Counted from the first letter of the stretch, positions 11,047-19,761 are shown. The stretch is DNA of 64,000 nucleotides from Phymorhynchus buccinoides (GCA_017654935.2 CM065711.1:24949446-25013445), one strand, 5' to 3'. The notes: generated from the letters alone by a model not told the origin. Made by a program: numbers and translations.

Positions 11047-11187
11047 ATCGCTTCTCGGCCTTTTGGCTAAGACAGTGATTCAGGAACATAAATTTTTGTT
11101 TATACCCTGGTTGGTTTGTTCAGCCCGTCGTACATGGCGAAAGCCGATACGCGACGTTAAACTGAACTTCCATCCTAGTAAAGTTGA
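11047..11187 (+). ncRNA. U2-snRNA-headed sequence with GAAA-capped hairpin (SINE-like)
   Basis: Positions 11047-11072 match the first 26 nt of U2 snRNA exactly as I know it (ATCGCTTCTCGG... GGCTAAGA), including stem I. The match then stops; the branch-point-binding GTAGTA and the Sm region are absent, so this is not a working U2. At 11118-11167 a hairpin follows: GTTCAG/CTGAAC closes it, GTCG (11127-11130) pairs with CGAC (11152-11155), and GGC-GAAA-GCC (11136-11145) forms the tip. The CGACGTTAAAC motif near its end resembles the 3' parts of some invertebrate SINEs. A SINE with a U2-derived head, inserted in the Polinton, is the simplest reading. Confidence 0.55.
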
Positions 11188-11496
11188 TTAGGTGTTTGTT
11201 TTCTTCCCTTATTTAACTAACATTAACACAATCTCTTCTCACTTTTGGCCTCCAAATAATCTTCTATTTCGTTTCGTCAGAAGTTTATTTTAAATGGGGA
11301 TTATAAACTCTACTTACTTTAACTTCCAAATAATCTTCCATTATGAAACGTCTAACAAAGAGTCACTGGCACGGTTTAAAGACCTGTAAACCTAGGCGTA
11401 GGAAGATTGTTTAAATGGGGGTTCTAAAGTAAGAAATAGAGTTAATTTAGTTAATGTAGTTAAGTGTGTTGGGAAATTCAGGAAACAAACACCTAA
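11188..11496. repeat. 309-bp segment bounded by inverted repeats
   Basis: The left arm from 11188 (TTAGGTGTTTGTT, then a TTAACTAACATTAA part to about 11226) is matched in reverse by 11451-11496 (TTAATGTAGTTAA, then AACAAACACCTAA). Inside, a motif (CCAAATAATCTTC plus about 12 bp) occurs at 11251 and 11326, and TTTAAATGGGG occurs at 11290 and 11411. The segment separates the U2-like unit from the cloverleaf unit. It holds no ORF. Confidence 0.55.
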
Positions 11497-11510
11497 AACT
11501 GTACTAAATT

Positions 11511-11615
11511 GACCTTGCTCACTTATTGCTAGTCCTTCGGGTCTAGCTTGGGGTCTCATAGGGCCCGTGGGATCTCAAGTGAGATTCGGAGAACTGGTGG
11601 TGAGTGAGCAAGGTC
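11511..11615 (+). ncRNA. predicted cloverleaf-folding RNA (105 nt), unknown family
   Basis: A perfect 13-bp stem (GACCTTGCTCACT 11511-11523 with AGTGAGCAAGGTC 11603-11615) encloses three hairpins. Hairpin A (11528-11547) has GCTAG/CTAGC plus CC/GG closing a C(TTCG)G tetraloop. Hairpin B (11548-11578) has 11 consecutive pairs including three G-U wobbles, which favours RNA over DNA folding. Hairpin C (11582-11595) is short with one bulge. The layout is a four-way junction like a tRNA, but the stem lengths fit no tRNA and no anticodon arm is evident. Transcription is unproven; either strand could be used, though the wobble pairs favour plus. Confidence 0.5.
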
Positions 11616-11639
11616 GGATGTGCAGTTTTGCTATTTTTT

Positions 11640-12010
11640 ATAAAAACTAGGCAAACTTATTTTTTCAAAAACTTTTTTTAACTTTTTCTTTACTTTTTTC
11701 TAAAAAAAATTCCGAACTTTTTTTGCAACTTTTTTTTTCCAACCTTTTTTTTGTAACTTTTTTCCAACTTTTTGTTTCTAACTTTTTTCCAACTTTTTTT
11801 TCTAACTTTTTGTATTTGTTTTTGAAAGCAGTTGTTTTATTGACTTTTAAAGTTCTTTTTAAGTTCTTAAACAAGTTCTTGTCAAGTCAACTTCAAGTCA
11901 TCTTCAAGTTCTTATCAATTTCTTACCAAGTTCTTACCAAGTTCTTTACTAAGTTCTTCTTGAACTACTTATTTAAGTTATTATCAAGTTTTTATTAAGT
12001 TCTTTAACAA
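11640..12010. repeat. degenerate short-period tracts (AACTTTTTTCC-like, then AAGTTCTTATC-like)
   Basis: From 11655 to 11815 the motif AACTTTTTTnC recurs about ten times. From 11850 to 12003 AAGTTCTTnnC recurs roughly a dozen times. A 69-codon lysine-rich ORF on the minus strand (11665-11874) arises from the first tract. The tracts lie between the RNA-like units and the first Polinton gene, so promoter, origin or packaging roles are conceivable but unproven. Confidence 0.6.
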
Positions 12011-12014
12011 AAAA

Positions 12015-12434
12015 TTACTGCATTAAAAATGGATCACTCTGAGATTTTGTGCTATTTGGTTTTGGGATTTCTGGTTTGTTTGTTTCTTTTTCTGGTTGTT
12101 TTGTTTGTTCTTCTACTTGCGGTTTTGGTTTTGGTTGTTTATATTTTTCATATATATTATAAACCAGATAACCAACACCCAGACCACCACCGACAATAAA
12201 CAAAGCGTATTGATTGTCTTGTTTTATTTCTTCTTTTTTAACTGGTGGTTCAATATGACTGTACACTATTGTTTTGTCTTCTTTATCTTCACCAGCGTTT
12301 TTAGTCAGCAGGTTAAGTTTCTTTTGACGGTTCCACTCCGCTAGTCGTTTTCCAGCCTGTACTCTACCAGAACTTTTAGTCACTTGGGTTACTTGATTCG
12401 TTTGATTCGTGGGTTCCTGATTCTGCCCGTTCAT
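12015..12434 (-). CDS. Polinton small single-pass membrane protein
   Basis: Translated from the ATG at 12432-12434 (four codons into the longer frame, which opens at a TTG), the product is about 139 residues. A basic, Gln/Asn-rich N-terminal half is followed by one hydrophobic segment (ALFIVGGGLGVGYLVYNIY, about residues 77-95) and a Lys/Pro/Glu-rich tail. That layout suggests a membrane-anchored virion or assembly protein. I recognise no named family. It is the leftmost gene of the block and is convergent with the noncoding domain. The frame is intact. Confidence 0.7.
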   Translation of the reverse strand: MNGQNQEPTNQTNQVTQVTKSSGRVQAGKRLAEWNRQKKLNLLTKNAGEDKEDKTIVYSHIEPPVKKEEIKQDNQYALFIVGGGLGVGYLVYNIYEKYKQPKPKPQVEEQTKQPEKETNKPEIPKPNSTKSQSDPFLMQ

Positions 12435-12508
12435 TTTTAATAGCAATAAAATCTACATGATTAAAAGTAATTAATCCTGCAATAATTGGTGAGAGAAGCC
12501 CCCCAAAC

Positions 12509-12880
12509 CTATAAAAAAAGATCACATCCAAGCGATTCTAATGACTTTGTTAAAACAGGATCTTGATTTAAATCGTACATTAAATCTTGTTGTGAATCGA
12601 CGGGAAGAAATTGATTAACTAACTTTGTATACAAGCTTAAGACTGTTTGACCTAAACTTTTAACCATTTTTGATCCTAACTGCGCTTCATATCTGTTGTG
12701 GTACTTTTCAATGTCTGTAGAAGACATTTGTTGAATCTGTTCTATACTAAATTCTGTTCCCAAGTATTGTTTTGTTTTTCCGCACGCTGCTAGAGAGTAC
12801 AACCTTTCCTTTTTACTTGCAGATACTTCATCAGAAATAACTGTTTCCTGAGTGTTTAATAGTAGTTCGTCACGATTCAT
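12509..12880 (-). CDS. Polinton small protein, unknown function
   Basis: An intact 123-codon ORF with an ATG in an A-rich context. The product is soluble and mostly predicted helical, with a QYLGTEFSIEQIQQM region in the middle and no membrane segment. It is read divergently from the next gene, whose start lies 37 bp away, so the two probably share a promoter region. No function can be assigned. Its position inside the close-packed element and its intact frame are the reasons to call it real. Confidence 0.6.
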   Translation of the reverse strand: MNRDELLLNTQETVISDEVSASKKERLYSLAACGKTKQYLGTEFSIEQIQQMSSTDIEKYHNRYEAQLGSKMVKSLGQTVLSLYTKLVNQFLPVDSQQDLMYDLNQDPVLTKSLESLGCDLFL

Positions 12881-12917
12881 TTTTAGTTAATTTTTATTTT
12901 TATTTCAAAAACAAAAA

Positions 12918-13148
12918 ATGAGTGCTGAAAAAACTATCGTTAACCTCGTGTATCAATCTGCTCTTATTGGCAGTCTTTCTGTTGTCTATACAATGATTGC
13001 TAAGAAAATATTGAAAATGAAAGCAGCCGACCTAGGAAAACTTGATTTAGAGGACTCTGGTAAACTAATTGCTGTGATTACTGCTTCAATCGCGACAAAA
13101 GACTTCCTAGTTAAACGAGGAATAATTCCAGAAAATATAAATATGTAA
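12918..13148 (+). CDS. Polinton small membrane protein
   Basis: A 76-codon ORF starting in AAAAAATG. Residues about 8-27 (LVYQSALIGSLSVVYTMIAK) form a hydrophobic helix, and a second weaker hydrophobic stretch is at about 48-60. It is followed after only 7 bp by the next gene on the same strand, suggesting a shared transcript. Small hydrophobic proteins are common in Polinton and adenovirus-like gene sets, but I cannot match this one to a named family. Confidence 0.6.
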   Translation: MSAEKTIVNLVYQSALIGSLSVVYTMIAKKILKMKAADLGKLDLEDSGKLIAVITASIATKDFLVKRGIIPENINM

Positions 13149-13155
13149 ATATAAA

Positions 13156-13491
13156 ATGGCTTCACTCGCAATGATGATTGGCGGTGCTGTAGTAAATGCG
13201 CTTTCTTTTTCAGGCAGTAATTTCATGTTTAGTAAGCTACATACTAATGATCAAAAAAGACATAATCACGCAATGGAACAATTAGCTAAAGCACAAGACG
13301 CATACGAAAAACAAAGACTCACTCAGTTGGACTTTATTAACGATAGATTAAGACAACAACATCATGCAGCTAATACTTTTAAGAATGTTGACGACGCCAT
13401 TAAAGAGTATTATTTAGTGACAGAAGAAAAACTAGAACAGTCACCACCACCGCAATTAAGTGACTTTTACCAACCATCTGAAAAACGCTAA
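13156..13491 (+). CDS. Polinton small protein with N-terminal hydrophobic segment
   Basis: A 111-codon intact ORF. The first 22 residues (ASLAMMIGGAVVNALSFSG) are hydrophobic and glycine/alanine-rich. Residues 30-90 form a long charged helix (NHAMEQLAKAQDAYEKQRL onward), and the end is proline-rich. The layout suggests a membrane- or capsid-associated accessory protein. It is co-oriented with the preceding gene and the integrase. I do not recognise a named family. Confidence 0.6.
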   Translation: MASLAMMIGGAVVNALSFSGSNFMFSKLHTNDQKRHNHAMEQLAKAQDAYEKQRLTQLDFINDRLRQQHHAANTFKNVDDAIKEYYLVTEEKLEQSPPPQLSDFYQPSEKR

Positions 13492-13564
13492 CTCCAGGAG
13501 GTAGCGTTTATCGTAGTTGGTATGACTGCTGTTTTTTTCATTGCAAAAAAGATCTAGTATTAAA

Positions 13565-14525
13565 ATGAACCTGTCTAAAATCTATTATTCACCAAAAGGA
13601 TATTGGAAAGGTTTAACAGCTATTACAAAACTTAGTCATGCAGCAGGAGTCAGTGAACAAACAGCGAAAGAATGGTTATCTAAACAAGCTATTTGGCAAA
13701 TTTATCTACCATCTCCCAAACGAATTAAAAGACCACACTTTGTCAACTCTACACCTAATGACACTCATCAAATGGATCTTCTATACTTACCGCATGATTT
13801 AATCCAAAGAAAAAGATTTAAATACGCGTTAACCGTCGTCGATTTAGCTTCAAGATATAAAGATGCAGAACCGTTAACTGATAAAAGTGCTACTTCAGTC
13901 TCTACAGCTTTGCAAGAAATTTATAGACGCGGTCCATTAACCTATCCTCGTTTAATTCAAGTTGATGAAGGAAAAGAATTTAAAGGTCAATTCAATCAGT
14001 TAATGTTAAAACACAAAGTCGCTATTAACAGGGGTATTCTTGGAAATCAGATCTCAAGCCTTAGTAGAAAACTTTAACAAACAATTGGCTGAAAGACTTT
14101 TCTCTTATCAATATCATAGAGAACTCCTTGATTCAACTAGAAACACTGAATGGGTTAGACGACTGCCTAGTGTTCTGCGAGTCATGAATAACGAAGAATC
14201 TAAAGTCACTGGATTTAAACCAGTAAAAGCAATACAAAAGAAAACAATTGATTTACCGCAAGATCATTCAATTACAAAGCAACTGATACCGGTTGGAGTA
14301 AAAGTTAGGTTTCTTTATGCACCTGGAGAAGCAGAAGGAGACACTCGCATAAGAGCAACTGATCCTATTTGGAGTATCGATCCGTACGAGATAAAAAGAA
14401 TAATAGAAATGAATCCTCCTGTGGATTATTTAAGAGAAACTGACTCGACAACACGACCCACACCAAAAAGAGCATTCATAAAAGAAGAATTGCAGATAAT
14501 CCCGCAAGACACAGTTCCGATTTGA
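13565..14525 (+). pseudogene. Polinton integrase (retroviral-type DDE), one frameshift
   Basis: The product would insert the linear element DNA into the host genome. From the ATG at 13565 the N-terminal region carries the YWKG motif typical of Polinton integrases. The RNase H-like core has D71 (in THQMDLLYL) and D134 (in VDEGKEFKG). The third acidic residue, E in QALVENFN (codon 14067-14069), lies in another frame, so an indel falls at about 14030-14050. Downstream the second frame is open to 14525 and contains the conserved C-terminal GDTRIRATDPIWSI and RAFIKEELQIIP motifs. An upstream in-frame TTG (13541) is not a likely start. A single indel could be decay or an assembly error. Confidence 0.9.
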
Positions 14526-14564
14526 TTAGTCACAACAACAAAAATGACTTTTTTTTTTTTTTTT

Positions 14565-15183
14565 TTACAAACATTTGTACTGACTAGGAAAATCTGTTTT
14601 TAACACTAGCTTGCAAAACTTCTCTTTCCTCAGTTTTTGTTTAATCGACTTTCTTTCTTCTTTTGATTCAATCACATCATTTTCATCAAGACATTCATCA
14701 AAACTATTTTTATCTTTAGTAAAAAAAAAAACACACACCGTCTTTAACTGTTCTCTAAAGTCTTTTAAAACTGAATTATACTTTTGTGTTAAAATCCATA
14801 CACTAATTCCTGCATGTCTACCACTGAAAGCTAACTTGGCTAAACTATTTCTTTTTTTAACAATGTCTTTTTCAGCTGAGCAGTCATCAATAATAAACAA
14901 TGTTGATGTTCCTTTAAACAGTTTATAAAAATGATCTAAACATTCACTTAACTTATCACTCGGATCAACCAAATAGATTTCGTCATCCGCCCAAATGAAC
15001 TTTCTTTCTTTATAAGACGTTGAATTCTAAAGTAGTACAAAAAAATACTATATGATCAAAGTGATAACGATAAACCGTTTGTATTAAATCTAACATAAAT
15101 ATCGTTTTTCCACACCCAGTCATTCCGCAAAATAATCCGCAATGTGGTTCTTTTGTAAGAAAATTTAAACTACTTAAGTCCAT
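14565..15183 (-). pseudogene. Polinton packaging ATPase (FtsK/HerA, A32-like), one frameshift
   Basis: The enzyme of this family pumps genomic DNA into the capsid. The ATG at 15181-15183 (five codons inside a frame that opens at a TTG) starts a frame with the Walker A motif GMTGCGKT at residues 20-27. That frame stops at 15010. A second frame, open to 14565, carries the Walker B motif TLFIIDD (about 14895) and the RHAGISVWILTQ sensor region. A one-base indel at about 15010 separates them. Length and motif order fit the small Polinton ATPase. It follows the capsid gene on the same strand with only 4 bp between stop and start, suggesting co-transcription. Confidence 0.9.
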
Positions 15184-15187
15184 TGTT

Positions 15188-16514
15188 TTAATACACAATA
15201 TCTTTTAATCTGTTATTTTCAATGTTCAGCTGAGCATCGCATAGTAAATACACATAAACATATATTTGTTTGCCCACTTCCGCTGCTTCTTTATGAATTT
15301 GAATGTTTATTCCTCCTGACCCATCACCTACCGTTCTTCCGCTACCATGAAGTTTGTTATCATCAGTTGTTCTAAGATCTAACCACAAAGCATACTTCGA
15401 AGATAAATAATCTTCTAGTCTAACATCATGAAGATGGAGGTCTTTGCAAATTAAATCAGCAGACGGATCTCTTAGTTGCCCGCCTCCACCAAAACAGTTT
15501 TCTTATTTCATCAAAGTGCTGATAAGGTAAAAGACCACTCGCAAACAATTGGTTCGGTTGCCCTTCAATCGCGGTAGTCAGCTTAGTTCTTTTTGGATTA
15601 TAAAACTTCTCGCTTAATCTGTTAAAGGGTTTTTTGGTTTCTTCAAACAGCAGCAAAATTCCTTTCAACGACCTTGCTGATATATTCAAATCGATGTTCC
15701 AGATTGTGTCTGTCGTGTTTTTAGTTAACTTACTGTGATTTAAAATTTTGTTGTAGTAGATTGCAAATCTTGACTGGTATTGTTGTGAGATCAACCGAGC
15801 TAGTTCTGAATGACGAACAACATCAAACTCTAATGTGATGTCTGAAATACTATATTTTGCATTTGAATCTTCCATCGATCTGATAACACGGTTGTAATCA
15901 TTAAAAGTGAATTCATACATAAGTCTGTCTTGTAAAGCTCTCTGATAATACGGAGAGTGGGTGTTCAATAGTTCAAAGTGAAGAGGAATGTAGAATCGAT
16001 TACCATAAACTTGAGCAACCAACGCATCTTTATTGTTATCTTTTTTATCATCAGCATCTATTCTATGTTTGAGGCCATTATCTCCCTGTATTCCCTGATA
16101 AACCCGATCTTTTCTTTCATTTTCTGTTAACCAGAGGTCACTATAACTCAAAAAGACATCTGCATTATCTAAAGACATTACTTCTCTTCCTTCAAGTTTA
16201 ATAGTAATCTTACTAACGATCGCTCTACCAAGATTACCAACTAAAGTTCTGTTCGGATCCGTCTCTGACTCCAGGTCTATTTTAAATGCAAGACGCGCGG
16301 TACCTGGTACGATTACTTCATTAGATCACAGACTAGGAAATCTTACTGATAATATTTGTCTTTGGTCGATAGTTGAAGGATTATTACTTATCACGATACT
16401 CTGCCTGGTTCCTTTAACACCGAGTGGTTCTTTTAACCTTCTGTATGGATCAAGACTCGCCCCGTATGATTGTGACCTCTTTTTCTTTAAAAAAAATAAA
16501 AATAATAAAAACAT
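15188..16514 (-). pseudogene. Polinton major capsid protein (double jelly-roll), stop plus frameshift
   Basis: The gene is recognised by conserved blocks: NNPSTIDQ and ILSVRFP in the N-terminal part, VFLSYSDLWLTENER and FYIPLHFELLN in the middle, and LRTTDDNKLHGSGR and LLCDAQLNIE at the end. These are characteristic of the double-jelly-roll capsid protein of Polintons and adintoviruses, which forms trimeric capsomers. The frame starts at the ATG 16512-16514. It is interrupted by an in-frame TGA at 16326-16328, resumes in the same frame to 15456, then shifts frame at about 15460-15500 and ends at 15188. Full length would be about 440 residues, normal for the family. The first ten residues (MFLLFLFFLK) are oddly hydrophobic and AT-encoded, so the true start may lie slightly inside. 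Confidence 0.9.
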
Positions 16515-16528
16515 AATTAAAATTAAAC

Positions 16529-17710
16529 ATGGCAGGAATAGAAGATGTACAAGATTATGATGATTTATATGTTGGAGATGACATGAATGAACCTATTCCA
16601 CCTCGTCATCATTATCCACTATCTTTAAGTGAAGAACCAAATGAAGCAGAACCTGAACCAAATGAAGAACTAACGGAAGATATACAAACAGAGCAACAGG
16701 AAAAGATAAAAAAGATAGAAGCGTTTTATAATAGTGATGATCGACAACTACCTAACAGTTATGATCCTAATGACTTCGAATTAAAAGATGGTGGTCATTT
16801 ATTTTGTTATTATCAAAAAGATGGTTTAGCTCGAGAAATCCAACTTACAGACGTAAGAAACTCTTCAAGATTTTTAAAATCAAGTACAATTCGTGGAAAG
16901 CTCGATCCCTTCACTCATAGTCTGCTTAACATCCCTCGAAACCTAAGAACAGAAGCTGTTGCTGCACTTCAAAACATGCAAGATAATATACCAACTGATC
17001 CCCAACTTCAAGAAATACCTCTTAGAGACTTAAGCGCAACTGCAGATCAAGTAACACAAGAAATAGAAACCAGTTTTTCAACTGATGAAGAAACCCATTT
17101 AAAAACATTACACGACCCACCATTACCTGAGAGAGAACTAAGGGCATTCATCAAATCATTACAATCTATCAGAGGCGAGTTAAAAAATAATCTAGCAAAG
17201 TTAGGTGAACTGGATAAAGATATTGCCAGAGAAAAAGAAAAGTTGGTTACGGTTGATGATGACCCCCGTTTTGGTAAAAATGAAAAAGACAGAATTCTAA
17301 AAAAACTAAAAGATCTACATGACGAAAGAGAAGCGAGACTAGAAGTACTGTCAACTAACCGTGAAGATTTACGTACACAATTCAGCAGAATAAAAGAAAC
17401 CATCCAAAGAATTTTATACGAAAACACAACGCTAGCTGAACGAATAAAAACTTTATTTAAAGAGCAAGGTGTTACGATTGCTAGCGTTATAACTGCTTTA
17501 GGTTTTGCAATCTCTACTTTAGTGTATGCTTTAACGGGATCAACGGGAACACCGTCACCGTCATCTTCACCGAAAGACAAGAATTGGATTAAAAAACAAC
17601 TAGATCATTTGACGAATCTATTAAAAAAATTAGGAGAAAAAGCTCTAGACGCTCTACCAGGAATATTAGGTGGAATTGTCAGTGGCTTTTTTCTGCAGCA
17701 AGCAAAGTAG
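16529..17710 (+). CDS. Polinton coiled-coil protein with C-terminal hydrophobic region (tail frameshifted)
   Basis: A 393-codon ORF starts at AACATGG, 14 bp from the divergent capsid gene start. Residues 1-60 are acidic and Pro/Glu-rich. Residues about 200-312 form a long charged coiled coil. Residues 315-336 (VTIASVITALGFAISTLVYA) are a membrane-grade helix, and 352-393 form an amphipathic stretch (LTNLLKKLGEKALDALPG). The annotated end is probably premature: in another frame the sequence continues as a hydrophobic tail (GFMAEHLWMLLVLIVGLLS) to a stop at 17788-17790, so a one-base indel lies near 17690. I know similar proteins as a recurrent Polinton/adintovirus component with a membrane-active character, but no established function. 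Confidence 0.75.
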   Translation: MAGIEDVQDYDDLYVGDDMNEPIPPRHHYPLSLSEEPNEAEPEPNEELTEDIQTEQQEKIKKIEAFYNSDDRQLPNSYDPNDFELKDGGHLFCYYQKDGLAREIQLTDVRNSSRFLKSSTIRGKLDPFTHSLLNIPRNLRTEAVAALQNMQDNIPTDPQLQEIPLRDLSATADQVTQEIETSFSTDEETHLKTLHDPPLPERELRAFIKSLQSIRGELKNNLAKLGELDKDIAREKEKLVTVDDDPRFGKNEKDRILKKLKDLHDEREARLEVLSTNREDLRTQFSRIKETIQRILYENTTLAERIKTLFKEQGVTIASVITALGFAISTLVYALTGSTGTPSPSSSPKDKNWIKKQLDHLTNLLKKLGEKALDALPGILGGIVSGFFLQQAK

Positions 17711-17883
17711 TCGGTTTTATGGCTGAACACTTATGGATGCTACTAGTTCTGATTGTAGGATTACTTTCTAGTAAAATAAAAATAAACTAGACCAGCCGCT
17801 GTCAAAAAAAGAACTAATGCTGTCTTTTCATTTTCATGATTATCGTTTGAATTCGGTAACGAAGAGTCTAACGAAGAGTCCAT

Positions 17884-18981
17884 TCAATTTGAATTTGAAC
17901 TCGGTAAGTTCATTGAAGTCGTATTATTTTCTTTATTGTTAGGGATTGTACTTCGTACGATCGATGTCGTATTATTTTCTTTATTGTTAGGGATTGGACT
18001 TCGTACGATTGATGGCACAGCCACTTCAGAATTCATTTTCGAATTCACCCCGATTGCTTGGTTATCTCCAGCTATAAGGATTTCGTTGTTATAGTTTTCA
18101 ATTACTCCTATTTGAAGTCTAAGATCAGAGGGCAACATGTATAGTCCACTACCGACAGCAAAGTCTACTTTCGATCTTGCGAATCTTAAAACGTCTTGAT
18201 ACTTTTTAATACTTGTCGGTAGATCAACTGCAGAATTAATCGCATCTTCTAAATCAGCTAAATATTGTTTCTGCGCATCAAACCCGGTTGAAGGATCCAT
18301 TATTTCTGACCTTACTTGCGATTGCGATCGCAGCAAACACCACACGTAAGTACGAATAGAGTCATTTACACGTTCTATTCCAGCCTTAGTTAGTCCTTCA
18401 GAAGTATCAAGAATAAAAGTTGTCCACGCGTTTTTATGTTTTTGTTGAATAGATCCTAGATGAACGGTCGTACCTGAAGAAAAAGACGTGTAAGGAGGAT
18501 TCCAATCATAGTTATACTTTCTGTGCACTCCCCAATAATACAGTGTACCTAATCCATGATTGAGATCTAACTTTTGTCTAAAGTCTGATTTCAAGTTAAT
18601 ATTAAACTCATTACAAATCCGCTCAAAGGTCTTCAAATTAATTCTGTTGTTGAATGGATTAAAAGTTTGTTCATGTAGTAATGGTACCTGCAGTTCGGAC
18701 AAAATACGTCTGAATGTATAATATAAATGAAATCTATAAACTGCTTTTACCATGGGATTAGGATGATTTAAATGATCAGCGAACGAAACACCGCACCCAG
18801 TCGTCACACAAAACACAGCAAAGTTTAACTGGTTTTGATAAAACTGCATTGGATGGCTAAACCATGCATTAGCAATGCTATCATGTTTGATGGGAGGATT
18901 TAAATAATGAAGTAATGGATTACTGACCTTAACTTTAAAGGAATCAACTCCCACTGCAACGACTAATGAATCAATAGCTAT
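17884..18981 (-). CDS. Polinton conserved protein, possible minor virion protein
   Basis: About 356 recognisable residues with blocks I know from other Polintons (NPLLHYLNPPIKHDSIANAW, TTGCGVSFADHL, RQKLDLNHGLGTLYYWG, ERVNDSIRTYVW). No biochemical role is known to me; a virion role is inference. The frame is open from 19000, but no ATG precedes the conserved part. The first recognised codon used as a start is GTG (18952-18954), and an ATA at 18979-18981 sits where an ATG would fit, which looks like a lost start. The C-terminus contains a tandem 16-residue repeat (SIVRSPIPNNKENNTT type) from a 48-bp DNA duplication at about 17918-18014. Confidence 0.7.
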   Translation of the reverse strand: MAIDSLVVAVGVDSFKVKVSNPLLHYLNPPIKHDSIANAWFSHPMQFYQNQLNFAVFCVTTGCGVSFADHLNHPNPMVKAVYRFHLYYTFRRILSELQVPLLHEQTFNPFNNRINLKTFERICNEFNINLKSDFRQKLDLNHGLGTLYYWGVHRKYNYDWNPPYTSFSSGTTVHLGSIQQKHKNAWTTFILDTSEGLTKAGIERVNDSIRTYVWCLLRSQSQVRSEIMDPSTGFDAQKQYLADLEDAINSAVDLPTSIKKYQDVLRFARSKVDFAVGSGLYMLPSDLRLQIGVIENYNNEILIAGDNQAIGVNSKMNSEVAVPSIVRSPIPNNKENNTTSIVRSTIPNNKENNTTSMNLPSSNSN

Positions 18982-19063
18982 AGTTTTAGGGTTATATGAT
19001 CAACTGGGTATTTCGCGTCTTTGTTATATTTAAAAGCATTCATTTATTTATCTGAATATAAAA

Positions 19064-19747
19064 ATGTTTATTTATATAACTGATCAAAACATGCCAATAC
19101 TTTTACAACGTCCTATTGAAAATCGTGGTTCTCTAAAAGTTGCGCTCCATGAAATTTATTACAAAGTTAAATGGATTAACATAAGCGAATCCTTAAAGAA
19201 CAATTGGATAAGAAAAAATACTAGTGAAGGGATGATCGAACTAACTATACCCGACGGTTATTATGCCTTTTGTTCATTAAAAGAAATGTTAAACGACTTC
19301 GACATTACTTTAAAACTTAATGAGGGAAATTTAAAAGTGAAGATGACGTTTAGAGCCCAAAAAGGAGTAGTATTTGAATTTGCTTGTGAATTGGCTAAAC
19401 TATTAGGTTTTAGATTAGACAGGTTCCATATCACTGATAATGCACTGGAAAGTAATGCATTTACAGCTGTAAAATCACTTAATCTCGGAATACATTCTTT
19501 ATTATACTTTCATTTAGATATCCTGAGTACGGACAACAACTTATTTGAGAACCATCCGTCTACTGTGTTAAGAGTTCTTCCATCAGCAAAAGCGGCATAC
19601 TGCGATTACGAACTTATAACGTTTCCAACCTTACAGTTTAAAGAATTAATTTGCGGGAATCACCATTCGCTAAAAATAAGAATAACTGACAAAAAAGGAA
19701 CAGATGTACAGTGCGACAGCTTGAATGTTTTGTTAGAAATAAAATAA
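19064..19747 (+). CDS. Polinton conserved beta-rich protein
   Basis: An intact 227-codon ORF from AAAAATG. Its pattern (KVALHEIYYKVKWINIS, then PDGYYAFCSLKEML, then LGFRLDR, then NHPSTVLRVLP) is one I associate with a protein family found repeatedly beside Polinton genes in invertebrates. The alternating hydrophobic strands suggest a beta-sandwich, compatible with a penton, minor capsid or fibre-like part; that is inference. It leads a run of three same-strand genes (19064-21273) with gaps of 14 and 30 bp. Confidence 0.7.
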   Translation: MFIYITDQNMPILLQRPIENRGSLKVALHEIYYKVKWINISESLKNNWIRKNTSEGMIELTIPDGYYAFCSLKEMLNDFDITLKLNEGNLKVKMTFRAQKGVVFEFACELAKLLGFRLDRFHITDNALESNAFTAVKSLNLGIHSLLYFHLDILSTDNNLFENHPSTVLRVLPSAKAAYCDYELITFPTLQFKELICGNHHSLKIRITDKKGTDVQCDSLNVLLEIK

Positions 19748-19761
19748 TTTAATATAAAACT

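Noticed and set aside
11047..11072. A functional U2 snRNA gene
   Set aside because: Only the first 26 nt match; the branch-recognition sequence, Sm site and 3' stem-loops are missing.
11665..11874. Lysine-rich 69-residue ORF as a DNA-condensing protein gene
   Set aside because: It is produced by a degenerate short repeat, and composition alone is not evidence; kept only as a low-interest finding.
18990..19060. Terminal repeats of the Polinton at internal AT-rich intergenic sites
   Set aside because: Short AT-rich similarities between intergenic regions are expected from composition and show no inverted pairing with the left border.
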